Shown piece after piece: positions 1 to 13,557 of a stretch of 64,000 bases of DNA. The notes beneath the pieces were generated by a model that was not told the DNA's origin, searched no databases, and saw only the letters and a program-made list of their open reading frames with translations. Source of the stretch: Chamaelirium japonicum (lineage: Eukaryota > Streptophyta > Magnoliopsida > Liliales > Melanthiaceae); NCBI GenBank assembly GCA_947650365.1, contig OX393557.1, forward strand, positions 744,001 to 808,000, read 5' to 3'. The position numbers were made by a program, and so were the translations under genes. The number at the start of each line of letters is the position of its first letter. Positions within the stretch are counted from its first letter, which is position 1.

Positions 1-3000
1 CATTCGTGCAAAAGAATTAGAATGGATTGTTTGAATGAATTAGAATGGATCGTGCGAATGAATTAGAATGGATCGTACGAATGAATTAGAATGGATACAT
101 TCTTGCGAATGAATTAGAGTACGATCCATTCTTACTCATTCGTATGATCCATTCTAATTCATTCGTATGAATGTATCCACTCTAATTCATTCGTACGATC
201 CATTCTAATTCATTCGCACGATCCATTCTAATTCATTCGTATACTCCATTCTATTTCATTCGTACGATCCATTCTAATTCATTCGCACGAATGTATCCAT
301 TGTAATTCATTCGTACGATCCATTCTAATTCATTCGCACGATCCATTCTAATTCATTCTTACAATCCATTCTAATTCTTTCACACGATCCATTCTAATTC
401 ATTCATACGATCCATTCTAATTCATTCGGAATTAGAATAGATTGTGCGAATGAATTAGAATGGATCATGCTAATGAATTAGAATTGATCGTACGAATGAA
501 TTAGAATAGATTGTGCGAATGAATTAGAATGGATCGTACGAACGAATTAGAATGGATCATACGAGTGAATTAGAATGGCTATATTCGTGCAAATGAATTA
601 GAATGGATTGTATGAATGAATTAGAATGAATTAGAATGGATACATTCGTACAATCCATTCTAATTAATTCATACGATCCATTCTAATTCATTCGCATGAA
701 TGTATCCATTCTAATTCATTCGTACGATCAATTCTAATTCATTAGCACGATCCATTCTAATTCATACGTACGATCCATTCTATTTCATTCGTACAATCCA
801 TTCTAATTTATTCGTACGTTCCATTCTAATTCATTCGCACGAATGTATCCATTCTAATTCATTCGTACGATCCATTCTAATTCATTCGCACGATCCATTC
901 TAATTCATTCATACGATCCATTCTAAGTCATTCGTACTATCCATTCTAATTCATTCGCACGATCCATTCTAATTCATTCATACAATCCATTCTAATTCTT
1001 TCGCACGATCCTTTCTAATTTATTCATACGATCCATTCTAATTCATTCGTACGATCCATTCTAATTCATTCGCACGAATGTATCCATTCTAATTTATTCG
1101 TAAGATCCATTCTAATTCATTGAAACGATCCATTCTAATTCATTTGCACGAATATATCCATTATAATTCATTAGCACGATCCATTCTAATTCATTCGTAC
1201 AATCCATTCTAATTCATTCGTACGATCCATTCTAATTCATTCGTACGATCCATTCTAATGTACTATCTATTCTAATTCATTCGTACGATCCATTCTAATT
1301 CATTAATACAATCCATTCTAATTCATTCGCACAATCTATTCTAATTTATTCGTACAATCAATTCTAATTCCTTCATACGATCCATTCTAATTCATTCATC
1401 CGATCTATTCTAATTCTTTCGCACGAATGTACCTATTCTAATTCATTCGCACGAATGTATCCATTCAAATTCATTCGTACGATCCATTCTAATTCATTTG
1501 CACAATCTATTCAAATTCATTGGATCTTAAGAAGAAATTAAAATGGATCATACGAATGAATTAGAATGGATACATTCGCGCGAATGAATTAAAATGGATC
1601 GTACGAATGAATTAGAATGGATTGTACGACATACGATCCAATCTAATTCATTCATACGATCCATTCTACGATCCATTCTAATTCATTCGTACGTTCCATT
1701 CTAATTCATTAGCACGATCCATGCTAATTCATTCGTACGATCCATTCTAATTCATTCGCACGATCCATTCTAATTCATTCATATGATCCATTCTAATTCA
1801 TTCATACGATCCATTCTAATTCATTCATACGATCCATTCTAATTTATTCGCACGAATGTATCCATTCTAATTCATTCGTACTATCCATTCTAATTCATTC
1901 GTACAATCTATTCTATTTCATTCGTACGATCCATTCTAACTCATTCGTATGATCCATTCTAATTCATTCGCATGAATGTATCCATTATAATTCATTCGTA
2001 CGATCCATTCTAATTCATTCGTACGATCCATTCTAATTCATTCATACGATCCAATCTAATTCATTCATACGATCCATTCTAATTCATTCGTATGTATTTA
2101 TTCTAATTCATTCATACGATCCATTTTAATTCATTCGTACGATCCATTCTAATTCATTCGCATGATCCATTCTAATTAATTAATACGATCCATTCTAATT
2201 CATTCGTACGAACTATTCTAATTCATTCATACGATCCATTCTAATTCATTCGCACGATCCATTCTAATTCATTCGTACAATCCATTCTAATTCATTCGTA
2301 CAATCCATTCTAATTCATTCGCACGTACGATCCATTCTAATTCCTTCGCACGATCCATTCTAATTCATTCATACGATCCAATCTAATTCATTCATACGAT
2401 CCATTCTAATTCATTCGCACGAATGTATCCATTATAATTCATTCGTACGATCCATTCTAATTCATTCGCACAATCTATTCTAATTCATTCGTACGATCCA
2501 TTCTAATTCATTCGCACGAATGTATCCATTCTAATTCCTTCGTACGATCCATTCTAATTACTTCATACGATCCATTCTAATTCCTTCGTACAATCCATTC
2601 TAATTCATTCGCACGTATGAATGAATTAGAATTCATTCGCACGATCCATTCTAATTCATTCATACGATCCATTCTAATTCATTCATACGATCCATTCTAA
2701 TTCATTCGTACAATCCATTCTATTTCATTCGTACGATCCATTCTTTTCGCACGATCCATTCTAATTCATTCATACGATCAAATCTAATTCATTCATACGA
2801 TCCATACTTACTCATTCGTATGATCCATTCTAATTCATTTGTACGATCCATTCTAATTCATTCGTACGATCCATTATAATTCATTCATACGATCCAATCT
2901 AATCCATTTGCACGAATATATCCATTCTAATTCATTCGTACGATCCATTCTAATTCATTCGTACGATCCATTCTTATTCATTCCCATGAATGTATCCATT

Positions 3001-6000
3001 CTAATTCATTCGTACGATCCATTCTAATTCATTCGTACGATTCATTCTAATTCATTCGCATGAATGAATCCATTCTAATTCATTCGTACCACCCATTCTA
3101 TTTCATTCGTATGATCCATTCTTACTCATTCGTATGATCCATTCTAATTCATTCGCACGAATGTATCCATTCTAATTCATTCGTACGATCCATTCTAATT
3201 CATTCGTACGATCCATTCTAATTTATTCGTACAATCCATCTAATTCATTCGCATGATTTATCCATTCTAATTCATTCGTACGATCCATGCTAATTCATTT
3301 GCACAATCTATTCTAATTCATTCGTACGTTTCGCACAATCTATTCTAATTCATTCATACTGTTAATTCATTCGTACGATCCATTCTAATTCATTAGCACG
3401 ATCCATTCTAATTCATTCACACAATCAATTCTAATTCTTTTACACGAATGTATCCATTCCAATTCATTCATACGATCCATTCTAATTCTTTCACATGATC
3501 CATTCTAATTCATTCGTGGGAACCAGTCTAATTCATTCGTACAATCCATTCTATTTCATTCGTACGATCCATTCTTACTCATTCGTACTCGTACGATCCA
3601 TTCTAATTCATTCGTACGATCCATTCTAATTCATTCGCACGAATTTATCCAGATCCTTTCTAATTCATTCGCACAATCCATTCTAATTCATTCGCACGAT
3701 CCATTCTAATTCATTCGTACAATCCATTCTTACTCATTCATACGATCCATTCTAATTCATTCGCATGAATGTATCCATTCTAATTCATTTGTACGATCTA
3801 TTCTAATTCATTCGTACAATCCATTCTAATTCATTCGTACGATCCATTCTAATTCATAAGTACGATCCATTCTATTTCATTCATACGATCCATTCTAATT
3901 CATTCCTACGATCCATTCTAATTCCTTCGTACGAATGAATTAGAATGGATTGTATGAATGAATTAGAATAGATTGTACGAACGAATTAGAATGGATAGTA
4001 CGGAATGTATCCATTCTAATTCATTCGTATGATCCATTCTAATTCATTTGTACGATCCATTCTGAATCATTCTTACGATCCATTCTAATTCATTCATACA
4101 AACCATTCTAATTCTTTCACACAATCCATTCTAATTCATTCGAATAAATCCATTCTAATTCATTCGTGCAATCCATTCTATTTCGTTCGTACGATACATT
4201 ATTACTCATTCGTACGATCCATTCTAATTCATTCGCACGAATGTATCCATTCTAATTCATTCGTACGATCCTTTCTAATTCATTCGCACAATCTATTCTA
4301 ATTCATTCGTACGATCCATTCTAATTACTTCGTACGATCCATTCTAAATCCTTCGTACGATCCATTCTAATTCCTTCGTACGGTCCATTCTAATTCATTC
4401 GTACGATCCATTCAAATTCATTCGTACGATCCATTCTAATTCATTCGCACGATCCATTCTAATTCATTCGCATGAATGTATCCATTCTAATTCATCTGTA
4501 CGATCTATTCTAATTCATTCGTACGAACCATTCTAATTTTTTCGTACGATCCATTCTAATTCCTTCGTACGAATGTATCTATTCTAATTCATTCGTACGA
4601 TCCATTCTAATTCATTCGCACAATCTATTCTAATTCATTCGTACGATCCATTCTAATTCCTTAGCATGATCTATTCTAATTCTTTCACACGATCCATTCT
4701 AATTCATTCGTACGATCGATTTTAATTCATTCGTACAATCCATTCTATTTCATTCATACGATCCATTCTATTTCATTCGTACGATCCATTCTTACTCAAT
4801 CGTATGATCCATTCTAATTCGTTCGAACGAATGTATCCATTCTAATTCGATCCATTCTTATTCATTCGCACGATCCATTCTAATTCATTCGCACGAATGT
4901 ATCCATTCTAATTCATTCGTAGGATCCATTCTAATTCATTCGCACGATCCATTCTAATTCATTTATACGATCCAATCTAATTCATTCATACGATCCATTC
5001 TAATTCATTCGCACGAATGTATCCACTCTAATTCATTAGCACGATCCATTCTAATTCATTCGTATGATCCATTCTAATTCCTTTGTACGATCCATTCTAA
5101 TTCATTCCCATGATTGTATCTATTCCATTCTAATTCATTCGTACGATCCATTCTAATTCATTCGCACGAATATATCCACTCTAATTCATTCATACGATCC
5201 ATTCTAATTCCTTCGTACGATCCATTCTATTTCATTCGTATGATCCTTTCTATTTCATTCGTATAATCAATTCTAATTCATTTGCATGTACGATCCATTC
5301 TAATTTATAAGTACGATCCATTCTAATTCATTAGCACGATCCATTCTAATTCATTCGTATGATCCATTCTAATTCATTCGCACAATCTATTCTAATTCAT
5401 TCGTACGTTCCATTCTAATTCATTAGCACGATCCATGCTAATTCATTCGTACGATCCATTCTATTCCATTCATACGATCCATTATTACGATTCATTCTAA
5501 TTCATTCGTACGATCCATTCTAATTCCTTCGTACGATCCATTCTAATTCATTCGTACGATCCATTCTAATTCATTCCCATGAATGTATCCATTCTAATTG
5601 ATACGTACGAGCCATTCTATTTCATTCGTACGATCCATTCTTACTCATTCGTACGATCCATTCTAATTCATTCGCACGAATGTATCCACTCTAATTCATT
5701 CGTACGATCCATTCTAATTCATTAGCACGATCCATTCTAATTCATTCATACGATCCATTCTAATTCATTCGCACGATCAATTCTAATTCATTCATACGAT
5801 CCATTCTAATTCATTCACACGATCCATTCTAATTCATTCGTACGATCCATTCTAATTCATTTGTACAATCCATTCTAATTCATTCGCACGAATGTATCCA
5901 TTCTAATTCATTCGTACGATCCATTCTAATTCATTCGCACGATCCATTCTAATTCATTCATACAATCCATTCTAATTCTTTTGCCCGAATGTATCCATTC

Positions 6001-7303
6001 TAATTCATTCGTACGATCCATTCTAATTCATTTGTACGATCCATTCTAATTCATTCGCACAATCCATTCTAATTCATTCGAATGATCCATTCTAATTCAT
6101 TCGCACAATCTATTCTAATTCATTCGTACGATCAATTCTAATTCATTAGCACGATCCATTCTAATTCATTCGTACGATCTATTCTATTTCATTTGTACGA
6201 TCCATTCTTACTCAATCGTATGATCCATTCTAATTCATTCATACGATCCAATCTAATTCATTCATACGATCCATTCTATTTCATAAATACGACTCACAAT
6301 CCATTCTAATTCATTCATACGATCCAATCTAATTCATTCATACAATCCATTCTAATTCATTCGTACGTATCCATTCTAATTCATTCATACGATCCATTCT
6401 AATTCATTCGTACGATCCATTCTAATTCATTCGCACGATCCATTCTAATTCATTAATACGATCCATTCTAATTCATTCGTACGACGCACGATCCATTCTA
6501 ATTAATTCTGTATCCATTCTAATTCATTCGTACAATCCATTCTATTTCATTCGTACGATCCATTTTTACTCACGCACGATCCATTCGAATTCACTCATAC
6601 GATCCATTCTAATTCATTCATACGATCCATTCTAATTCATTCGCACGAATGTATCCATTCTAATTCATTCGTACAATCCATTCTAATTCATTCATACGAT
6701 CCATTCTAATTCATTCGCACGATCCATTCTAATTCATTCGCACAATCTATTCTAATTCATTCGTACGTTCCATTATAATTCATTAGCACGATCCATGCTA
6801 ATTCATTCGCATGATCCATTCTAATTCATTCATACGATCCACTCTAATTCATTCATATGATCTATTCTAATTCTTTCGCACGAATGTATCCAGTCTAATT
6901 CATTCGTACGATCCATTCTAATTCATTCGCACAATCTATTCTAATTCATTGGATCGTACGAAGGAATTAGAATGGATCGTACGAATGAATTAGAATGGAT
7001 ACATTCATGCGAATGAATTAGAATGGATCGTACGAATGAATTAGAATGGATCGTACGAATGAATTAGAATGGATACATTCGTGCGAATGAATTAGAATGG
7101 ATCATACGAAGGAGTAAGAATGGATCGTACGAATGAAATAGAATGGATCGTACGAAGGAATTAGAATGGATCATACGAATGAATTAGAATGGTTCGTATG
7201 AATGAATTAGATTGGATCGGATGAATACGATCCAATCTAATTCATTCATACGATCCATTCTAATTCATTCGCACGATCCATTCTAATTCATTCACATGAT
7301 CCA
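1..7303. repeat. 23-bp satellite array, left block
   Basis: The whole stretch is tandem copies of a 23-bp unit with core GATCCATTCTAATTCATTC followed by GTAC, GCAC or ATAC. A 28-bp version (core CGAATGTATCC, 5 bp longer) is interspersed. Orientation flips several times: reverse at about 1-120, 431-650, 1520-1630, 3929-4004 and 6950-7226, forward elsewhere. No gene is visible. Long open frames here are by-products of a stop-free unit whose length is not a multiple of three. This is the same family as 33453-42452, from which it was separated by the retrotransposon insertion. Confidence 0.97.
7299..7303. repeat. Target-site duplication of outer retrotransposon, left copy
   Basis: ATCCA directly abuts the left LTR and is repeated at 33448-33452 next to the right LTR. 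Five bases is the usual length for Ty3/gypsy insertions. The bases belong to the conserved GATCCATTC core of the satellite. Confidence 0.93.
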
Positions 7304-8039
7304 TGTGGGGGAAAATCTTTGTGCCGACCCGAAGACTTCGCCGCACCAGTCAACTGAATGTTCGAGTTGAAGACCGTTGTTCGATCTGTCGATTGAAGTT
7401 GATGCTTTCGATATACAAACAGAGAGAGTTTAACACGAGAGATGTGATCTCGGAGTTCAGTCAAAGCCTACGTCTCCGTGCTATAGGGAGCAACCCGAAT
7501 TCACTAACACTTGTATCGAAGTGATCTCGACAGGCCGAGTATCACTGAAACCTCTCTGATCTCTTCAGAGACAAGAAGAAGATCGAGGAAAGGTGGAGGA
7601 TATGAGAAGATAGAAATTCCGGAGCTCTGGTTTCTAGATTTTGACCTGGATCTGAGATTGGATCCATTTACATTCGAAGGGTCAGCTATTTATAGAATTC
7701 TCTGGCGGCGAATGGCGGTTTCTGCTATCGTATCTGGGGATCCTCCAGGTAAAGCTGGTGGGTCTCGCTGCCACCTCCTGGGGGATTTTGCAGGCTCTAG
7801 GGCCCATCCGGCTGGACCAGTGGGTCCCGCGGTAGTCTTCGTGGGCCCACCAGGCAAGGCTGGTGGGTCCCGCTGTTGTCTTCGTGGGCCCACCAGACAG
7901 GGCTGGTGGGTCCTGCTGTTGTCTTTGTAGGCCCACCAGGCAGGGCCGGTGGGTCCTTCCGTTGTCTCTGTGGGTCCACCAGGCAGGGCCGGTGGGTCCT
8001 GCCGTTTTGCAGATTTCTTCACCAAAATTTGCACCCACA
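7304..8039 (-). repeat. 3' LTR of outer element
   Basis: A 736-bp LTR bounded by TGTGGGGG and CCCACA, nearly identical to 32713-33447. On the minus strand it holds a TATA-like TATAAATAG (7686-7694). Upstream of that in the transcript sense, within U3, are about five copies of a 43-bp repeat rich in CCCACCAGGCAGGGC (about 7800-8010). The polypurine tract follows at 8040. Confidence 0.95.
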
Positions 8040-8053
8040 GTTACCCCCTCCAA
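8040..8053 (-). other. Polypurine tract of outer element
   Basis: The minus strand reads TTGGAGGGGGTAAC directly against the 3' LTR. The same sequence sits in the equivalent place in the inner element (17691-17704) and in the non-autonomous element (54330-54343). Confidence 0.85.
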
Positions 8054-8158
8054 GTTAGCTAAGAGTCCACCTTGGCTGGCTTGGATTATTGGTGCAAAGC
8101 TAGCGATACCCTGTCAAAAATACAAAGGAGCTCTGTCGAATGTTAGCGTCAAAATAGA

Positions 8159-10297
8159 CTGATCGGTCAAATTTGACCAATCGGTCAAACTTGACCGATC
8201 GGTCAAACTTGACCGATCGAGATTGGAGCGATCGGTCAAAAAACATAGTTTTTTGACCGATCTAGTAGAAAATCGACCGATCGGTTGAATTTGACCGATC
8301 GGTCATGTTTGACCGATCGGTTAAATTCAACCGGTCAAGGTTGGAGTGATCGGTCAAAAAACATAGTTTTTTGACCGATTCAGTAGAAAATGGACCGATC
8401 GGTTGAATTTGATCGATCGGTTAAATTCAACCGGTCAAGGTTGGAGTGATCGGTCAAAAAATATAGTTTTTTGATTGATCCAGTAGAAAATCGACCGATC
8501 GGTTGAATTTGACCGATCGGTCAAGTTTGACCGATCGGTTAAATTCAACTGGTCAAGGTTGGAGTGATCGGTCAAAAAAAATAGTGTTTTGACCGATCCA
8601 GTAGAAAATCGATCGATCGGTCAAGTTTGACCGATCGGTTAAATTCAACCGGTCAAGGTTGGAGTGATCGGTCAAAAAACATAGTTTTTTGACTGATCCA
8701 GTAGAAAATCGACCGATCGGTTAAATTTGACCGATCGGTCAATTTTGACCGATCGGTTAAAATCAGCCGGTCAAGGTTGGAGTGATCGGTCAAAAAACAT
8801 AGTTTTTTGATTGATCTAGTAGAAAATCGACCGATCGGTTGAATTTGACCGATCGGTCAAGTTTGACCGATCGGTTAAATTCAACCGGTCAAGGTTGGAG
8901 TGATCGGTCAAAAAACATAGTTTTTTAACTGATTCAGTAGAAAATCGACCGATTGGTTGAATTTGACCGATCGGTCAAGTTTGACCGATCGGTTAAATTC
9001 AATCGGTCAAGGTTAGAGTGATCGGTCAAAAAACATAGTTTTTTTACTGATCCAGTAGAAAATCAACCGATCGGATGAATTTGATCGATCGGTCAAGTTT
9101 GACCGATCGGTTAAATTCAACCGATCAAGGTTGGAGTGATCGGTCAAAAAACATAGTTTTTTGACTGATCCAGTAGAAAATCGACCGATCGGTTGAATTT
9201 AACCGATCGGTCAAGTTTGACCGATCGGTTAAATTCAACCGGTCAAGGTTGGAGTGATCGGTCAAAAAACATAGTTTTTTGACTGATACAGTAGAAAATC
9301 GACCGATCGGTTGAATTTGACCGATCGGTCAAGTTTGACCGATCGGTTAAATTCAACCGGTCAAGGTTGGAGTGATCGGTCAAAAAACATAATTTTTTGA
9401 CTGATCCAGTAGAAAATCGACCGATCGGTTGAATTTGATCGATCGGTCAAGTTTGACCGATCGGTTAAATTCAACCGGTCAAGGTTGGAGTGATCGGTCA
9501 AAAAACATAGTTTTTTGACTAATCCAATAGAAAATCGACCGATCGGTTGAATTTAACTGATCAGTCAAGTTTGACCGATCGGTTAAATTCAACCGGTCAA
9601 GGTTGGAGTGATCGGTCAAAAAACACAGTTTTTTGACTGATCCAGTAGAAAATCGACCGATCGGTTGAATTTGACCGATCGGTCAAGTTTGACCGATCGG
9701 TTAAATTCAACCGGTCAAGGTTGGAGTGATCGGTCAAAAAACATAGTTTTTTGACTTATCCAGTAGAAAATCGACCGATCGGTTGAATTTGACCGATCGG
9801 TTAAATTCAATCGGTCAAGGTTGGAGTGATCGGTCAAAAAACATAGTTTTTTGACTGATCCAATAGAAAATTGACCGATCGGTTGAATTTGACCGATCGG
9901 TCAATTTTGACCGATCGGTTAAATTCAGTCGGTCAAGGTTCGAGTGATCGGGCAAAAAACATAGTTTTTTGACCGATCAAGTAGAAAATCGACCGATCGG
10001 TTGATTTTAACCAATCGGTCATATTTGACCGATCGGTTAAAATCAGCCGGTCAAGGTTCGAGTGATCGGGCAAAAAACCAAGTTTTTTGCCCGATCAAGT
10101 AGAAAATCGACCGATCGGTTGATTTTGACCGATCAGTCATATTTGACCGATCGGTTAAAATCAGTCGGTCAAGGTTCGAGTGATCTGGCAAAAAACCAAG
10201 TTTTTTTCCCGATTTAGTAGAAAATCGACCGATCAGTTGATTTTGACCAATCGGTCATATTTGACCGATCGGTTAAAATCAGCCGGTCAAGGTTATG
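8159..10297. repeat. 118-bp palindromic tandem array of outer element
   Basis: About 18 tandem copies of a 118-bp unit; equivalent points fall at 9126, 9244 and 9362. Each unit contains the perfect palindrome TTGACCGATCGGTCAA, further GACCGATCGGT motifs, and a hairpin such as GATCGGTCAAAAAAC, loop ATA, GTTTTTTGACCGATC (8230-8262). A typical unit has about six TTGAC[C/T] motifs on both strands, matching the WRKY W-box core. In the retrotransposon transcript this lies in the 3' untranslated region. For the antisense gene at 10679 it lies upstream. Hypervariable 3' UTR tandem repeats are a known trait of Tat-lineage elements. Confidence 0.95.
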
Positions 10298-10678
10298 GGA
10301 CAATATCTTAGTGCAGAAATTTGAAGTGGAATACTCTGCTGCGTACCGGTGGGCCTGATGGACCGGTGGGCCTGATGGACCGGTGAGTCTTCTGACCCGG
10401 TGGTTTGCTTGAACCGGTGGTCCAGTTGGTTTGACGCTTCGACTGGTCCCGACTGTTCGCCTGGTTTTGCGCTTGCAATGGATTGATGCCACGTGTCCCT
10501 GGTAAAAACACGGGATTTGCCCAGGTGATGACACGTGTCTTTTCGATCGCGCGCCGGTTTACCTTGCGTATATATTCTTCTTTGGGTTTCATTTTTACTT
10601 CGTGCCTCCAGAATTTTTTTTCAAACTCCAAGCTCTTGCTCTTGATTCTCTATTCTTTGCACTCTCTCGATCGATTGA
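10298..10678 (+). promoter_or_regulatory. Putative promoter of the antisense gene (outer copy)
   Basis: Non-repetitive sequence between the 118-bp array and the ATG at 10679. It has a short direct repeat around GACCGGTGGGCCTGAT (about 10344-10385), a G-box CACGTG at 10490-10495, a second one inside the palindrome GACACGTGTC (10530-10539), and a TATA-like TATATAT at 10569-10575, about 100 bp before the ATG. The GACACGTGTC palindrome is kept in the inner element at 19315-19324. Promoter function is inferred from position and motifs. Confidence 0.55.
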
Positions 10679-13557
10679 ATGGCATCCTCTGGCAATTCGA
10701 AGAAGATGAGTGCAGTCCCTTCGAAGAGGAAGGGAAAAGAGATTGCTGAGGTCTCATCCACTCCCAAGGGCCGTGGAAAGGGCAAGGCGGAGTTGATCGA
10801 GCTTGGTCAATTGGGCAAGAGGCATCAGGGAGTGGGGTTCGCTTCAGCACCGTCAAGGCCAGAGCAGATCCCCAAGGCAAAGTTCGTTCTCTGTTCGCTG
10901 ATACCTCTAGCGGTGGAACCGGAGTTTGGGTATAATATCGGTGGTAAATTCACAGACATGAAGAGGAAGAAATGGCAGACACTGCTTGCCTGCTTCACAG
11001 AGGGAAAAGTTCGCCCTTCTCTTCCTGGAGTGCAGTCCGCCTTTGGCATCGACAAGCGGATAATCTTCACCAGTTTTTCCAGCAAAGAGCAAGTCATGGG
11101 AACCATCGTCACCATTGGCCAGCTCAACTGTGGACTGCGCCTTCCACTGCCGCCTTTTGCCGCGAGGTTGCTGAACACCTCCGGCCTTTGTCCTGGGCAG
11201 GTCTCTGGAAACGCCTGGAGGATCATCTACGCTTTCTGCCGCGTAGAGTCGGATTTCCAGGAGGACTTGAAGGCTTGTTACTCCAGCATACCAGAGGGTG
11301 AAGTTGTCCGGATCGAGCTGGGGTATTTCTTCTACCATTATCGATGGGCTTGGAGGAAAGACAGCCTGTTCTTTAATTTGACCGGCGTATCTGCGCTGCG
11401 TCCGATCGTCGACACCATCCCCTCGGACAAACTCTACACCAATTGGCCGATATCAGTTTTCGGTGCATGGACTGCACTCTCGGTACCCGAGACCCCCCGG
11501 AGCGACGTGCACGACGAGGTGAAGAAATACTGTGAGGGGGGTATCTTCGCTTGGACTTCAGAACGAGTAGGAGCTATCGACAACTTGTTCTTGGAATTGA
11601 CCTGCGGTACCAGATCATGGAAACAGTTTTCGAACTGCCCGGTCAGGTATGGCAACGCCAATCTCCTCCATCGGCTGCAGGCTCGATATGAAGATAATGA
11701 AGTCTTGTATTCAAACTACGAGGAGGATCCTCAGTCTGGCAAGATTATTAGAAACGTTCGTGTTGAGAAGAAGGCTTACAGCGTGAGATGCCGATTACCC
11801 TCCACGGAGGAAAAGTTGGTGATACAACGAGGCCCAGCGAAGAAGAAGAGGAAAATCTTCATCGAGCAGCAGGAGGATGAAGAAAAGAAGGAAGAAGAAG
11901 GCGAAGAAAAGAAGAGGCAAGGAAAGGGGCAGAAGAAGACTATGATGATGAAGGGACTGCCAGCAGCGGCAGCGGTGGCGATGATGATGGGAAAGATGGG
12001 GGTGGTGAGGATGATCTTCCTCCCACCCCCACTGGTGGAGATAGTGGAAATGGGGGTGGTGAGGAAGAAATTCCTACCACCCCCACTGGAGGTGACCAAG
12101 GACAGGTGGGTGGTGGGGATGACCTTCCTCCCACCCCCGTTGGTGGTGGAGAAGAAGAAGAAGACTCTCAGCCTATCCCCATCGACGAGGCTAAGTCCCG
12201 TCGTATGGAGGAGGTGATGGACGAAGAAGGCGACGGCCACAGGGTGGTTCCCACCTACCGTTTTGAGGAGCTGAAGAAGCGCCCGATGCGCTTGAAGATA
12301 AGATTCTCGGGGAGCGGTGGGGTTGGAAGCAACCCTACGCCCCTCGACCAAATACCCCCAGATGCACCTCGCCTCGAAGGCCCAACTACAAGCGGGGGTT
12401 TGGAGTTTGAGCAACCTCCTCCTCCTTCGCCCTCTTTGGCTGAGGAGATGGCAGCCCTTGTGGCTAGGCTCGAGCAGCCACAAGGTGAAGGGGAGATCTC
12501 ACCTCATCGGGGCATCCCCTCCCCAGCACACCTGGAGAGAGGAAGTCGAGTGGGTGATGAGACTCCCCAACCCCAGCCGGAACCAACCCCCGCTAAGGAG
12601 AAATCGACCCCCAAGCGTAAGAGCTCCGATCGTGGGAAGGGAAAGTCGACTCGGGTCGATGCCTCAGGTATCTTCACTAACTTTTTCTCTTGATCACACT
12701 ACCTTTGAAGCTCGAAAATATTCTAAATCTTTGAATTTTTGCTTGACTTGCAGAGACTCATGCTGGCACGACTTATCTTTTGAAGGATTTGGGTGAAGTT
12801 GACATCAACCACCCAACTCCAGTAATTCGGAAGCTTTGCAACCTTCCGGGGGCCCCGATCGAGGAAGCCTTTCACAGGCTCGAAGTGGTGGTAAGTGCAT
12901 CAGCTTGAATTGACTTTTGAATCGAATCTTTCGATATATCTCTTAACACTTCTTATTTGTTTGCAGAACTCAGCAGTTTTGAAATTCGGCATGAAGCTTT
13001 TCAAGAAGTTTGGAGAGCGAGAGGCTTCAGCTGAAGTCTCTCGCCTTACGGCTGAATTGGAAACTGCCCAAGAGGAAAAGGACAAGCTGAGGGAGCTTCT
13101 ATCCTCCAAGAAGGAGGCTTTGAAGGCCAAGATCGAGGCCCTTCGCAAGGAGAAACTCGAAAGCAAGGGCTGGCAGAACGGCTACGAGGCTCGGGGTCAC
13201 GAACTCGAATCGTTGAAGAACCGTTTCTTCAAGATGGAGACTCTGGCCTATGACCGAGGAGTGGAGCTCCAGGAGTTGAAGGGCAAACTTGACGACAGGG
13301 AAGCTGCTCTTGATACAAGAGGGGCTGCTTTAGCTGTTAAGGAGGCTGCTTCTTCTGCCAAGGAGGAGGCTCTTCAAAAGGAGTTGGTGCATATGCGCAC
13401 TGAATGCACGAGTTACAGGGAGACAGCCGAGAAGGCGGTGGAGGCACTCAGGGTCCATGCCAGCAGTGTCCGATCTTCCAATGCTTCGGTTGCGAGCAAA
13501 GCTCGCGGTGGATCCGAAGGAGAGAAGTCGCGCGCTCCCAGTGTGGCTAAACCCTGA
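10679..13557 (+). pseudogene. Antisense accessory gene of outer retrotransposon (Transposase_28-like, coiled-coil C-terminus), fossil copy
   Basis: This gene lies opposite to gag-pol. Three exons are visible by comparison with the inner copy: about 10679-12667, 12754-12890 and 12967-13557, with GT-AG introns. The N-terminus is basic (KRKGKEIAEV). A globular region follows with GLRLPLPPFAARLLNTSGL and NAWRIIYAFCRVESDF, resembling plant proteins labelled putative gypsy-type transposon (Transposase_28 family, assigned from memory, moderately sure). After it come a Lys/Glu and Gly/Pro-rich low-complexity stretch and a long C-terminal coiled coil rich in Glu, Lys, Ala. Extra antisense genes here are known in Grande-like Tat elements. 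Function is unknown. The outer copy looks broken about once; the inner copy at 19457 looks whole. Confidence 0.75.

Noticed and set aside
1-7303. CRISPR-like appearance of a short regularly spaced repeat
   Set aside because: There are no unique spacers; the units are directly abutting, the sequence is plant and there are no cas genes.
7682-8162. Pro/Gly-rich collagen-like open frames in the LTRs (also 17311-17800, 33111-33504, 50617-51047, 54349-54816)
   Set aside because: They are the 43-bp U3 repeat read in all three frames; 43 is not a multiple of three and the unit has no stop, giving long frames on both strands without coding meaning.
8159-10297. GACCGATCGGTC palindromes as bacterial operators or a replication origin
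   Set aside because: The setting is a plant retrotransposon 3' UTR, the motif is part of a long tandem repeat, and no bacterial gene is near.
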